From positions 62,001 through 126,000 of the forward strand of contig NZ_JANHDI010000006.1 of assembly GCF_024494595.1 (NCBI RefSeq): DNA of 64,000 nt. Direction: 5' to 3'. How positions within the stretch are numbered: the first letter of the stretch is position 1; every line of letters begins with the position of its first letter. The notes beneath the pieces were generated by a model. That model had not been told where the DNA came from. It saw only the letters and a program-made list of their open reading frames with translations, and ran no database searches. A program made the position numbers and the translations under genes. Source of the stretch: Halobellus rarus (GTDB lineage Archaea; Halobacteriota; Halobacteria; Halobacteriales; Haloferacaceae). Below are positions 44,713 to 52,662 of this stretch, piece by piece.

Positions 44713-45600
44713 ATGTTAGAAATTCCTCTTATAACCACTGAGAACTTTATTACCTACGCACTGAACGGCCTGAGTCGGGGGATGATCATCTTTCTGGTGG
44801 CCAGCGGACTCTCGCTCATCTTCGGGTTGATCGGGCTCATCAATTTCGCCCACGGAGCGATGCTGGCGCTGGGCGGATACGGGACCTACGTCGTGATCCA
44901 GGCGACGGGGAACTTCTGGCTCGGACTCGTGATCTCCGTCGTTCTCGTCGCGGTATTAGGACTCGCCTTGGAACGGAAGGTCTTATACTGGATCTACGAC
45001 GAGCCGCTGCTCGGGTTTCTCTCGACGTTCGGTATCGGGTTGGTCATCGAAGAGGCCCTCGCCGTGTACTTCGGGAGTCGATCGTACACGGTCCCCTCGC
45101 CGCTTCCCGAGTCGGTTCAGGTACTCGGGGTAAGCTACCCGTCGTATCGCCTGTTCGTGATTCTCGTCGGAGCGGTTGTCGCTCTCGGAATCGGCCTGAT
45201 CCTCGTGAAAACGCGTCTGGGGTTGGAAATCCACGCGACGGCGAATATGCAGCCGACGGCCGAGATCCTCGGCGTCGACACCGCGCGGATCTACACCATC
45301 ACGTTCGTCCTCGGGACTGCGCTCGCGGCGCTCGCCGGCGCTCTCACCGCACCGATCACGTCGATGTACCCCACGATCGGTCTCGACTACATCACGATGG
45401 CGTTTCTCGTCATCATCGTCGGCGGGATGGGGAGTTTCAAGGGCTCGTTCGTCGTCAGTATGATCGTCGGACAGATCATCGCCTTCGGATGGCTGGTACT
45501 CTCTCCGACGTACGTCCGCATCCTCGTCTTCGCCGCCGCGATGGTGTTCATCCTGTACAAGCCGCGTGGCTTCTTCGGTAAGGCGGAGGTGCACGAATGA
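44713..45600 (+). CDS. livH: Liv-type ABC importer permease
   Basis: 295 residues, about eight membrane helices. GLIGLINFAHGAMLALGGYG near the N-terminus is the LivH signature, and the coupling loop region MQPTAEILGVDTARIYTITF matches. One of the two membrane subunits that pair with LivM. Its last four bases overlap livM (ATGA). Confidence 0.94.
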   Translation: MLEIPLITTENFITYALNGLSRGMIIFLVASGLSLIFGLIGLINFAHGAMLALGGYGTYVVIQATGNFWLGLVISVVLVAVLGLALERKVLYWIYDEPLLGFLSTFGIGLVIEEALAVYFGSRSYTVPSPLPESVQVLGVSYPSYRLFVILVGAVVALGIGLILVKTRLGLEIHATANMQPTAEILGVDTARIYTITFVLGTALAALAGALTAPITSMYPTIGLDYITMAFLVIIVGGMGSFKGSFVVSMIVGQIIAFGWLVLSPTYVRILVFAAAMVFILYKPRGFFGKAEVHE

Positions 45601-46559
45601 GCGACAGACTGTCGGACGTTCGCGGGTTCGTTCGGGGACTGCCTCGGCGGCCCCTGCTCGCCGTCGGCGTGCTTTTACTACTGGCCGTTCCCTTCTTGTT
45701 CCCCAGCCAGTCGGATCTCGCGACCGAGGCGCTCATCTTCGGTCTCTTCGCCATCTCCGTCGACATCGTGCTCGGCTACGCCGGACTGCTCTCGCTCGCG
45801 CCGGCGGCCTTCTTCGGGCTGGGTTCGTACACGGTCGCCAAACTCGTCGTCGACTACGGACAGTCGTTCTGGCTCGGTTTCCCCCTCGCGATCGTTCTCG
45901 CGCTCGTCCTGGCGTTGGTCGTCGGCTACGTGCCGATCAAGCGTCGTATCGGCAACGTCTACTTCGTGCTTTTCACCCTCGCGTTCGGGGCGATCGTACA
46001 CGACTTCACCTTCGTCACGACGTGGCTGACCGGCGGCTCCGACGGACTCGGCTTCTTCGGCCCGCCGGAGGTCCTGGGGATCGACCTCGGTGGTAACACC
46101 GAATATTACTACTTCACGCTCGTCACCGTCGCAATCGTCGGATACGGCCTGTATCTCCTGATCAAGAGCGATTACGGCGACATCCTGCACGCCACTCGGC
46201 AGAACGAACTCCGAATGCGGTATCTCGGCTACGACACGAACCGCGAACTGATGATCGCGTGGCTCGTCTCCGCCGCGGTCTCCGCCTTCGCGGGGGCTGT
46301 GTACGTCGGACTCGTCGGAATCGCCTCGCCGTCGCTCGTCTCGTTCGCCCTGACCGGCGACGTGATCATCTGGATCATCGTCGGCGGCACGGGAACGCTC
46401 CTCGGACCGTTCGGTGCGGCGATCGGACTCGTCTTCGTACAGGAACTCCTGCAGAACCTGTGGCAGGGCGGCTACCGACTGCTTCTCGGCATCCTCTTCG
46501 TCGTGTTCGTCTTCGTGCTCCCGGACGGGCTTATGGGGCTTCTCCGGGACGAGGAGTAA
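45597..46559 (+). CDS. livM: Liv-type ABC importer permease
   Basis: 320 residues, about nine membrane helices, with VDIVLGYAGLLSLAPAAFFG early and NELRMRYLGYDTNRELMIAW (coupling helix) late, then GGTGTLLGPFGAAIG, the LivM pattern. Overlaps livH, so both permease subunits are made together. The gene for the binding protein follows after a 290-base gap with its own promoter. Confidence 0.94.
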   Translation: MSDRLSDVRGFVRGLPRRPLLAVGVLLLLAVPFLFPSQSDLATEALIFGLFAISVDIVLGYAGLLSLAPAAFFGLGSYTVAKLVVDYGQSFWLGFPLAIVLALVLALVVGYVPIKRRIGNVYFVLFTLAFGAIVHDFTFVTTWLTGGSDGLGFFGPPEVLGIDLGGNTEYYYFTLVTVAIVGYGLYLLIKSDYGDILHATRQNELRMRYLGYDTNRELMIAWLVSAAVSAFAGAVYVGLVGIASPSLVSFALTGDVIIWIIVGGTGTLLGPFGAAIGLVFVQELLQNLWQGGYRLLLGILFVVFVFVLPDGLMGLLRDEE

Positions 46560-46652
46560 TCCCCTCCCTCGGTTCTCTGCTCGATCGGCCTGCTTTTGCG
46601 ACGTCATCCGTTTCTCGTCGGTCGGTCCTGTCGCCCGTGGACGCGTGACCAG

Positions 46653-46720
46653 TCACGGGGACGCCTCAGTCGCATACCGCTTCAGATCACGGGAGACGTT
46701 TCAGTCGCGTACTCCTCAGA
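46653..46720. repeat. 34-bp tandem duplication upstream of the binding-protein gene
   Basis: Two consecutive 34-base units, 46653-46686 and 46687-46720. Both start TCACGGG, share TCAGTCGC in the middle and end TCAGA. They lie about 90 bases before the TATA-type run of the substrate-binding protein gene and may be paired regulator sites. Confidence 0.65.
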
Positions 46721-46810
46721 TGCTCCCTGCTGGGGCGACAAGTCGTCCGTTTTCCCGACAGCCGATGTCGTCCGTCGCGAACCCCGCTAAATTCGCCGCT
46801 ATTCGACCCG

Positions 46811-46820
46811 AAATTTTATT
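46811..46820 (+). promoter_or_regulatory. TATA-type box of the Liv binding protein gene
   Basis: AAATTTTATT, 34 bases before the ATG at 46854. It argues against the in-frame ATG at 46821, which lies directly on it. Confidence 0.55.
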
Positions 46821-46853
46821 ATGAATACTGGTAACAAACAGTACAGGTATACG

Positions 46854-48086
46854 ATGATTCAACGAAGATCGTTCCTCAAAGCTGCGGGCGTCGCGGGACT
46901 CACCTCGGCCGCCGGCTGTCTCGGCGGTGGCGGCGGCGGAAGCGATTCGGTCAAGATCGGTGCGGTGATGGCCCTGAGTGGTCCGTTCGCACGAACTGGC
47001 GAAGAAAATCAGCGCGGACTGGAAGTCGCCGAGGACTATCTCGACGGCGAGATCCTCGACAGCGAATTCGAGCTCATCATCGAGGACGGCGAGTCGGATC
47101 CGAACGCGTCGATCCAGGCGGCCCGCACGCTCGTCGAAGACGAGGACGTCGACGCCATCATCGGCCCGGTGAGCAGTGGTAATTCCATCTCCGTGATGCA
47201 GTACATCAAAGAGGACGGGCAGGTGCCCCACCTGATGACCACGGCCTCGTCCGTCGAGGCCCGTGAGAACCCGGAGAACTGTAACGAGTACGGGTTCTTC
47301 ATCTGGCCCAGCAATCGGCACCTCGCGCCGACGGGGACGCAGTTCATTCAGGATCTCCCCAACCACATCGACCGCGACTTCGATCCCTCCCGGGTCCACT
47401 ACGTTTCACAGGACTACGCGCTCGGCCAGAACGGTCTCGAACTGGTCGAGGAGTCGATGAACGAAGTCGGTGGCGAAGTCACCGGCAGCACGCTGGTCCC
47501 GCTCGGGGAGACCGACTGGTCGTCCTACATCTCCGAAATCGCCAACAGCGAGGCCGACGTCGTCACCGGCGTCCTCACGTGGGGTGCGGCCGCACAGTTG
47601 ATGCCGCAGGCCAACTCCTTCGGACTGCCCGAGGAGAAGGTGATGATGTTCAACTCCGGGAAGCCGATCGGCCAGTTCGCCGCTTCGACGATGCCCGACG
47701 AAGTCACCGTCGACGGCTGGTTCGGGACGCACTTCTACAACCCCGGACTCGACACCGACGTCAACAACGAGTTCCAGAGCCTCTACAACGAACTCGACAG
47801 CTCGCTTCTGCCGAACTCGACGGCGGGTGCGTCTTTCGAGCTGATGCGAGCGCTCGCGACGGTGATCGAAGACAGCGGCTCGACAGCCACGGACGACATC
47901 ATCTCCGGGCTCGAGGGACTGGAGTGGGACTCGGTCTTCGGGCCGATCCAGTTCCGCGAGGAAGACCATCAGGCGGCGCTCAACTTCTTCGGTGGCCGAC
48001 GCGTCGCGTCCGACGGAGACGCCACCGAGGTGGAAGTGTTCGAAGAGTATCCGGACGTCATTCCGGACGCGCGCTGCAGCCTCTAA
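46854..48086 (+). CDS. Liv-type ABC importer substrate-binding lipoprotein
   Basis: 410 residues from ATG 46854. The Tat signal MIQRRSFLKAAG and lipobox SAAGC (mature Cys about 22) are followed by a Gly-rich linker and a periplasmic-binding fold of the LivK/Leu-Ile-Val type (KIGAVMALSGPFARTGEENQ, AIIGPVSSGNS). It is lipid-anchored outside the membrane and hands substrate to LivHM. The ligand is not readable from sequence; the neighbours suggest an aromatic acid. Strong hairpins follow its stop. Confidence 0.92.
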   Translation: MIQRRSFLKAAGVAGLTSAAGCLGGGGGGSDSVKIGAVMALSGPFARTGEENQRGLEVAEDYLDGEILDSEFELIIEDGESDPNASIQAARTLVEDEDVDAIIGPVSSGNSISVMQYIKEDGQVPHLMTTASSVEARENPENCNEYGFFIWPSNRHLAPTGTQFIQDLPNHIDRDFDPSRVHYVSQDYALGQNGLELVEESMNEVGGEVTGSTLVPLGETDWSSYISEIANSEADVVTGVLTWGAAAQLMPQANSFGLPEEKVMMFNSGKPIGQFAASTMPDEVTVDGWFGTHFYNPGLDTDVNNEFQSLYNELDSSLLPNSTAGASFELMRALATVIEDSGSTATDDIISGLEGLEWDSVFGPIQFREEDHQAALNFFGGRRVASDGDATEVEVFEEYPDVIPDARCSL

Positions 48087-48087
48087 C

Positions 48088-48155
48088 CCAGCTTTTTTAT
48101 CGGGGGTCCTCGGCGACGGCTTCGCCGTCGCCTCGAACCCCCGCAAAAAAGCTGG
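48088..48155 (+). terminator. Long hairpin after the Liv binding protein gene
   Basis: Nested stems: CCAGCTTTTTT (48088-48098) with AAAAAAGCTGG (48145-48155); CGGGGGT (48101-48107) with ACCCCCG (48137-48143); GGCGACGGC (48112-48120) with GCCGTCGCC (48124-48132) around a TTC loop. It begins two bases after the stop codon and contains a T6 run, so it probably ends or stabilises the transcript. Confidence 0.7.
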
Positions 48156-48166
48156 ACCAAAAAAGG

Positions 48167-48245
48167 CCGCGAGGCTCGCGTTCGTCGCCGGCGCTACGCG
48201 CCGGCTTCCAGCGGGACCTTCGGTCCCGCCCGGCTCGCCTCGCGG
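48167..48245. other. Triple-hairpin / cloverleaf-like sequence
   Basis: An outer stem CCGCGAGGC (48167-48175) pairs with GCCTCGCGG (48237-48245) and encloses two hairpins: GCCGGCGC/GCGCCGGC (48187-48205, loop TAC) and GCGGGACC/GGTCCCGC (48211-48229, loop TTC). A competing small hairpin CGCGA-GGC-TCGCG (48168-48180) uses part of the outer stem. Structured DNA or RNA of unknown role between two genes. No tRNA features. Confidence 0.6.
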
Positions 48246-48397
48246 TGAACGTCGTAGGTAGTACGGCGGCCCTCTGCTACTATCGTGATTTCTCGGATAA
48301 TCTCCATCACCGGCACGATCGGTCGACGTCCGTCTCCGTTCGATCGAAACACGGCGTCGATCTGCGACGTGTCCAACGGTCGCGTCGCTGCGACCGG

Positions 48398-48420
48398 ATT
48401 CACACATACATTTATTAAAA
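48398..48420 (+). promoter_or_regulatory. Promoter of the amidohydrolase gene
   Basis: ATTCACACATACATTTAT followed by TAAAA; the TATA-type TTTATTAAA lies about 25 bases before the ATG at 48440, so the transcript is probably leaderless. ATTCACA plus ACATTTAT recurs before the gene at 54025. Confidence 0.6.
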
Positions 48421-48439
48421 GATAGCGGGATGGTGAGGT

Positions 48440-49522
48440 ATGAAACTCGGTCGATTCCTGGTCGAGACGCATTGCCACGCCCAGCGTCACGCCGCCCGCA
48501 TCCAGATGGACGGCGACGCCGACTACGGCGAGCTCGCGAAGAAGATGGTGACCGCGGTCCCGGGCGACGAGGCCACAGAAGACGACGAGGTCATCGTCTA
48601 CGACAACTCCGATCGCGTCCTCCGTGATATGGACACCTACGGCGTCGATATGTGCGTGTTGCTCCCCGGAACCTTCGGATTCACGAACGAGATGCACGCC
48701 GAGATGATGGCCGAACACCCCGAGAAGTTCGTCGCCGCCGCCTACCCGGTCCAGACGATGAAGGCGGCCCAGCGCGGCGAGGAGGAGTGGACCGCCGAGG
48801 CCGCCGCCGCCGAGGTCGACGAGTGGCTGGGGAAGGACGGCTTTCGGATGATCGGCGAGGGGATGCCGTACGACCCCACGACCGAGGAGCCGATGGAGTG
48901 GTCCGAGCGGAAGGACGAACTCCGGGAGTTCTTCGACGTCGCCGCGAAGCACGAGGTCCCGATCCGTTGGCACACCGGCTACGTCTCCGGCTACGCCACC
49001 GGCCTCGGAATCTTCGATCACTTCCCCGACTGGAGCGATCCGACGCTGGCGTCACAGATGAAGGCCGAATATCCGGAGGTCCCGATCATCTTCGACCACG
49101 GCGGGATGCAGGCCACGTGGCGCGAGCACCACGTCGATCAGTGCTGTCAGGTCGCCGCCTCCTTCGACGACGTCTACCTCGAGATCGGGTTGTACTGGGC
49201 CGACCTGATGAAGAAGCCGATGAACGACCCGAACGTCGGCGTCGATCAGTTGCTCTGGGGGACCGACTGGGGGGCGTCGATGCCGCAGATCAGCCAGCCG
49301 AACGAGGACCCGCCGTACTACTGGGACCAGATCGCCGACCGCGGGCTTCCGGCCCACCAGGTGGACTTCTGGGGCCCGAGCCTTCGACAGCTCCAGAAGT
49401 TCGCGATGGAGCGCGACCTCACCCAGGAGGACCTGAATCTGATCCTCGGCGGCAACGCGGTGCGGTTGTTCGACATCGAGGTGGAGGACGACCGGATGTT
49501 CCGGAACTACATCGACCTCTGA
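48440..49522 (+). CDS. Amidohydrolase_2 family decarboxylase/hydrolase
   Basis: 360 residues of the ACMSD-like metal-dependent hydrolase family. Metal ligands are visible: H11-x-H13 (ETHCHAQ), H178 (RWHTGY), H220 (IFDHGG) and D276 (LLWGTDWG). Family members decarboxylate or hydrolyse aromatic acids or ring-cleavage products (5-carboxyvanillate, gamma-resorcylate, 2-amino-3-carboxymuconate semialdehyde, oxalomesaconate). It lies seven bases before CoA ligase 2, so the two form an operon. Exact reaction unknown. Confidence 0.87.
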   Translation: MKLGRFLVETHCHAQRHAARIQMDGDADYGELAKKMVTAVPGDEATEDDEVIVYDNSDRVLRDMDTYGVDMCVLLPGTFGFTNEMHAEMMAEHPEKFVAAAYPVQTMKAAQRGEEEWTAEAAAAEVDEWLGKDGFRMIGEGMPYDPTTEEPMEWSERKDELREFFDVAAKHEVPIRWHTGYVSGYATGLGIFDHFPDWSDPTLASQMKAEYPEVPIIFDHGGMQATWREHHVDQCCQVAASFDDVYLEIGLYWADLMKKPMNDPNVGVDQLLWGTDWGASMPQISQPNEDPPYYWDQIADRGLPAHQVDFWGPSLRQLQKFAMERDLTQEDLNLILGGNAVRLFDIEVEDDRMFRNYIDL

Positions 49523-49529
49523 ACGCGCG

Positions 49530-51101
49530 ATGCACACGACATCCACCCCCGGCCTGCCGCCGATACACGAACTGTCGGCGATCGCGGCGACCAACAACCC
49601 CGACCGGGTCGCGTACGGCGAGGCGACGACCGGGAGGGAGGTGACGTGGTCGACGTTCGAGGAGCGGAGTTGCCGCGCCGCGAACGCCCTGCGCGATCAC
49701 TGCGCGCAGGGCGATCGAGTGGCGTTCCTCTGCGATTGCTCGATCGCACACACTGCCCTGTTCAACGGCGCGATGAAGGCCGGTTGTGTCGTGTCAAATC
49801 TCCACACGCGCGCGTCGGCCGAGACACTGCGGTACTGCCTCGACTCGATCCGACCCCGCGTGCTCGTCATCGACGAGCAGTTCTCCGAGATCGTCGAATC
49901 CGATCTCTACGGCGAGATCACGACGGACCTCAGCGCGGTCATCACGACCGGCACCGAACGCGCCGACTACGAGCGGTCACACGAACCGCTGCTCGAATCG
50001 CACGAAGCCGTCGCCCCCGACGTCCGCGTTCGGGAGGACGACGTCGCGTCCATCCAGTGGACGTCCGGCACGACCGGGCGACCGAAAGGCTGGTGTCACA
50101 CCCACCGAGCGCTCTGTCACAAGGCGCTCCATCTCGAAAAGCTCCTCGCGCTCGACCGGACCGCCGCCCAGGCGCACGTGTTCACCCCGTCGTTCGCCGC
50201 GTGGTACGCGCTGTTTCTCCCCGCGCTGTCGTCGAACGCGGCCACGTACTACCTCTCGGAGTGGGATCCCGAGGCGTACGTCCGGCTGATCGACGAACAG
50301 GGACTGACCACCGCTGATCTGATTCCCACGATGTGGCAGGAAGTGCTCCGGCTGGATTCGCTCTCCGAATACGACCTCAGTTCGCTGAACCGGGTGGTCA
50401 CGAGCGGCGAGTACCTCGACGAGCGCACGCTCGCGGCGATGCGCGAGGAGATCTGCGACGACGTGTACAACAGCTACGCCGCCACCGAGGTCCTGGGAAC
50501 CGAAATCAGCGCGGCGGAGCTGACCGACGACCGCGCCGGCAGCGTCGGCAAGCCCATCCCCGGAACTCGGGTCCGCGTCGTGGAACCCGGTGGGCGACCC
50601 GACTCGGTCAGACCGGCCGGGGAGACGGGCGAGATCATCATCAAGGGCCCCGACCGCGCGTCGTGGGCCTGGAACGATACGGAAAAGACCGAGGATATGT
50701 TCGAGGACGGGTGGTGGTATTCGGGCGATCTCGGGTACAAGGACGAGGAGGGTTACCTGTACGTCGAGGGCCGGACCGACTTCATGATCAAATCGAAGGG
50801 GATCAAGGTCTTCCCGACGCCCATCGAGGAGCGGCTGTTGGAGCACCCGGCGATCGAACGGGCGGCGGTCGTGGGCGTCCCGGACGAGGAGTACGGCGAA
50901 AAGGTGGTGGCGGTGATTCGCCGCACAGACCCCGACGTCGATCGCGACGAACTCGAAGCGTGGTGTCTCGAGAGCGACGAGGTCGCACGCTTCGAACGCC
51001 CGCGCGAGTACCGCTTCGTCGAAGAGTCGTTCCCGCGGACCGCCACGGAGAAACTCGACCGCGCCGAGATCCGTTCGCGAGTGATCCCGGACGGGGAGTG
51101 A
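49530..51101 (+). CDS. Acyl/aryl-CoA ligase 2 (ANL superfamily)
   Basis: 523 residues, paralogous to the gene at 33658 along its whole length. WTSGTTGRPKGWCHT, YAATEVL, YSGDLGYKDEEGYLYVEGR and a C-terminal PRTATEKLDRAE are seen. The A10 catalytic Lys is present, but the usual T-G-K before it is T-E-K here. It follows the amidohydrolase by seven bases, so it may activate that enzyme's product or substrate. Confidence 0.87.
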   Translation: MHTTSTPGLPPIHELSAIAATNNPDRVAYGEATTGREVTWSTFEERSCRAANALRDHCAQGDRVAFLCDCSIAHTALFNGAMKAGCVVSNLHTRASAETLRYCLDSIRPRVLVIDEQFSEIVESDLYGEITTDLSAVITTGTERADYERSHEPLLESHEAVAPDVRVREDDVASIQWTSGTTGRPKGWCHTHRALCHKALHLEKLLALDRTAAQAHVFTPSFAAWYALFLPALSSNAATYYLSEWDPEAYVRLIDEQGLTTADLIPTMWQEVLRLDSLSEYDLSSLNRVVTSGEYLDERTLAAMREEICDDVYNSYAATEVLGTEISAAELTDDRAGSVGKPIPGTRVRVVEPGGRPDSVRPAGETGEIIIKGPDRASWAWNDTEKTEDMFEDGWWYSGDLGYKDEEGYLYVEGRTDFMIKSKGIKVFPTPIEERLLEHPAIERAAVVGVPDEEYGEKVVAVIRRTDPDVDRDELEAWCLESDEVARFERPREYRFVEESFPRTATEKLDRAEIRSRVIPDGE

Positions 51102-51228
51102 CTCGGCGTTCCGTCGCGGAGTGACTCAGCGCCACCGGCGCTCTCCCTCTGGCAAAGACCGTCGAATACTCCCCGATTCGGGTGCCTATATCGGAATACT
51201 TACTATCGTTGCTCGGCGTATTTCGGGT

Positions 51229-51594
51229 ATGATCGGTGAGATCGACCACATCGAAATCGAAGCGAGCGACGCGAGCGAAATGGCCGACTTCCTGAAGAAA
51301 CTCGGCTACGAGGAACACCGCGAGACCGAACACCACGGCCAGTCCTTCGAGCTCGTCCCCGGCGACGGCGACGGCCCGCTCTTCGAGATTCACACCGTCG
51401 AAGGCGAGGAGGTCCCCGGCATCAACCACATCGCCTTCGCCGTCGACAACATCGAAGAGCTCACCGAAGATCTCGAGGAGAAGGAGGTCGACTCCATCGT
51501 CGGCCCGTACCACGTCGAGAAGACCGGCCGCACGATCACCAACTTCCGCGACCCCGACGGCCGCCGCTTCCAGGTCGTTCAGGACGACGAGTAA
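51229..51594 (+). CDS. VOC family protein (glyoxalase/dioxygenase fold), single domain
   Basis: 121 residues from ATG 51229, with two beta-alpha-beta-beta-beta modules: IDHIEIEASDASEMADFLKK and INHIAFAVDNIEELTEDLEE, ending RTITNFRDPDGRRFQVV. His in DHIEIE and NHIAFAV and a late acidic residue could bind a metal in a dimer. The enzyme could be a lactoylglutathione-lyase-like isomerase, an epimerase or a small dioxygenase partner. It has its own start region 130 bases after the ligase. Confidence 0.85.
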   Translation: MIGEIDHIEIEASDASEMADFLKKLGYEEHRETEHHGQSFELVPGDGDGPLFEIHTVEGEEVPGINHIAFAVDNIEELTEDLEEKEVDSIVGPYHVEKTGRTITNFRDPDGRRFQVVQDDE

Positions 51595-51737
51595 CGCGAC
51601 CGTCGCCGCGTCTGTCCCTCCCCACGTTTTCCGTTCCACGCCGGTAGAGCGGTAGCCGCCGCTCCGGCCCCGGTGGGTGCACGTGTGTGGTGCTCCGCCG
51701 CCCGCCGGTTCGATCGGTCGAGCGATCCGATCGGAAC

Positions 51738-51747
51738 GTATAACCTC
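51738..51747 (+). promoter_or_regulatory. TATA-type box of the aldolase gene
   Basis: CGTATAACCT, about 30 bases before the ATG at 51772, fitting a nearly leaderless transcript. Confidence 0.45.
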
Positions 51748-51771
51748 TCTGCTCCCGCAGTCGATCCCACA

Positions 51772-52557
51772 ATGGACCAGCGCAACCGCTTCCGTCGAGC
51801 CATCGAGAACGGCGAGGTCGTCTTCGGCGCTCGGTCGTCGACCTTCTCGCCGACGGTGATCGAGATCTACGGCGAACTCGGCATCGACTTCGTGTGGCTG
51901 GACTTCGAACATATGGGTCCCAGCCCGTGGGACAGTACCGTCTTCGAGGAACTGACCCGCGCGGCCGAGATCGGCGGCACGGAACTGTTCGTCCGGCTAC
52001 CGAGCGGCGATCCCTCGCTGATCCGCAAGGTGCTGGACGCGGGTGTCAGGAACCTCTTCATCCCGCGCGTCGACACCGCAGAGGAGGTCCGCGAGGCCGT
52101 GGAGGCCACCCGCTTCGTCTACGACGGCGAACCCGGCGAACGGGGGATGGCGAGCGGTCGCTCCCGGACGTGGGGACTCTCCGGCGACGATTACATCGAG
52201 ACCGAAGATGAAGAGGTGTGCCTCGGTGTGATGATCGAGAAGACGACCGCGGTCGACGAACTCGACGACATCCTCTCGGTTCCGGAACTCGGCTTCGTGT
52301 TCATCGGTCCCTCCGACCTCTCGGTGCAGATGGGTCACCCCGGAGAGAAGACGCATCCCGAGGTAGTCGAGACGATCGAAGAGATCACCGAGGCGTGCCA
52401 CGAGGCGGGCGTTCCGACGGGTGTGATCAAGACGGACCCAGACGACATCGCCTCGGCCGTCGACGAGGGCCACCAGATCATCCGAGTCGGCGGCGACCTG
52501 GCGTCGGTCAAGTCGACGCTCTCCGATCGGATGGATGCGATCGAGTCGCTCCGGTAG
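51772..52557 (+). CDS. HpcH/HpaI family class II aldolase
   Basis: 261 residues from ATG 51772. VVFGARSSTFSPTVIEIYGE, FVWLDFEHMG, RKVLDAGVRNLFIPRVDTAE, LGVMIEKT and FIGPSDLSVQMGHPG are the family's sequence, with the metal-binding Glu (MIEK) and Asp (PSDLS) in place. HpaI-type enzymes split 4-hydroxy-2-oxoacids to pyruvate plus an aldehyde or oxoacid, the last step of meta-cleavage routes. It lies just upstream of the extradiol dioxygenase. Confidence 0.9.
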   Translation: MDQRNRFRRAIENGEVVFGARSSTFSPTVIEIYGELGIDFVWLDFEHMGPSPWDSTVFEELTRAAEIGGTELFVRLPSGDPSLIRKVLDAGVRNLFIPRVDTAEEVREAVEATRFVYDGEPGERGMASGRSRTWGLSGDDYIETEDEEVCLGVMIEKTTAVDELDDILSVPELGFVFIGPSDLSVQMGHPGEKTHPEVVETIEEITEACHEAGVPTGVIKTDPDDIASAVDEGHQIIRVGGDLASVKSTLSDRMDAIESLR

Positions 52558-52626
52558 CTCGGGAAGCCCGTCCGTTCCCTTTTCGCCAGCCGACATTCGG
52601 AGAAACGGAACAGACGCCGGAAGAAT

Positions 52627-52637
52627 AATTTATTATC
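52627..52637 (+). promoter_or_regulatory. TATA-type box of the extradiol dioxygenase gene
   Basis: AATTTATTATC, 26 bases before the ATG at 52663. The same TTTATTATCG word occurs before the E1 alpha gene at 55312. Confidence 0.55.
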
Positions 52638-52662
52638 GTAGACGGACGTGGATCGAGTTGCA

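Noticed and set aside
48167-48245. tRNA gene in the cloverleaf-like sequence
   Set aside because: No anticodon arm of normal size, no T-loop (TTCRA) or D-loop consensus, no CCA-type end; arms have three-base loops.
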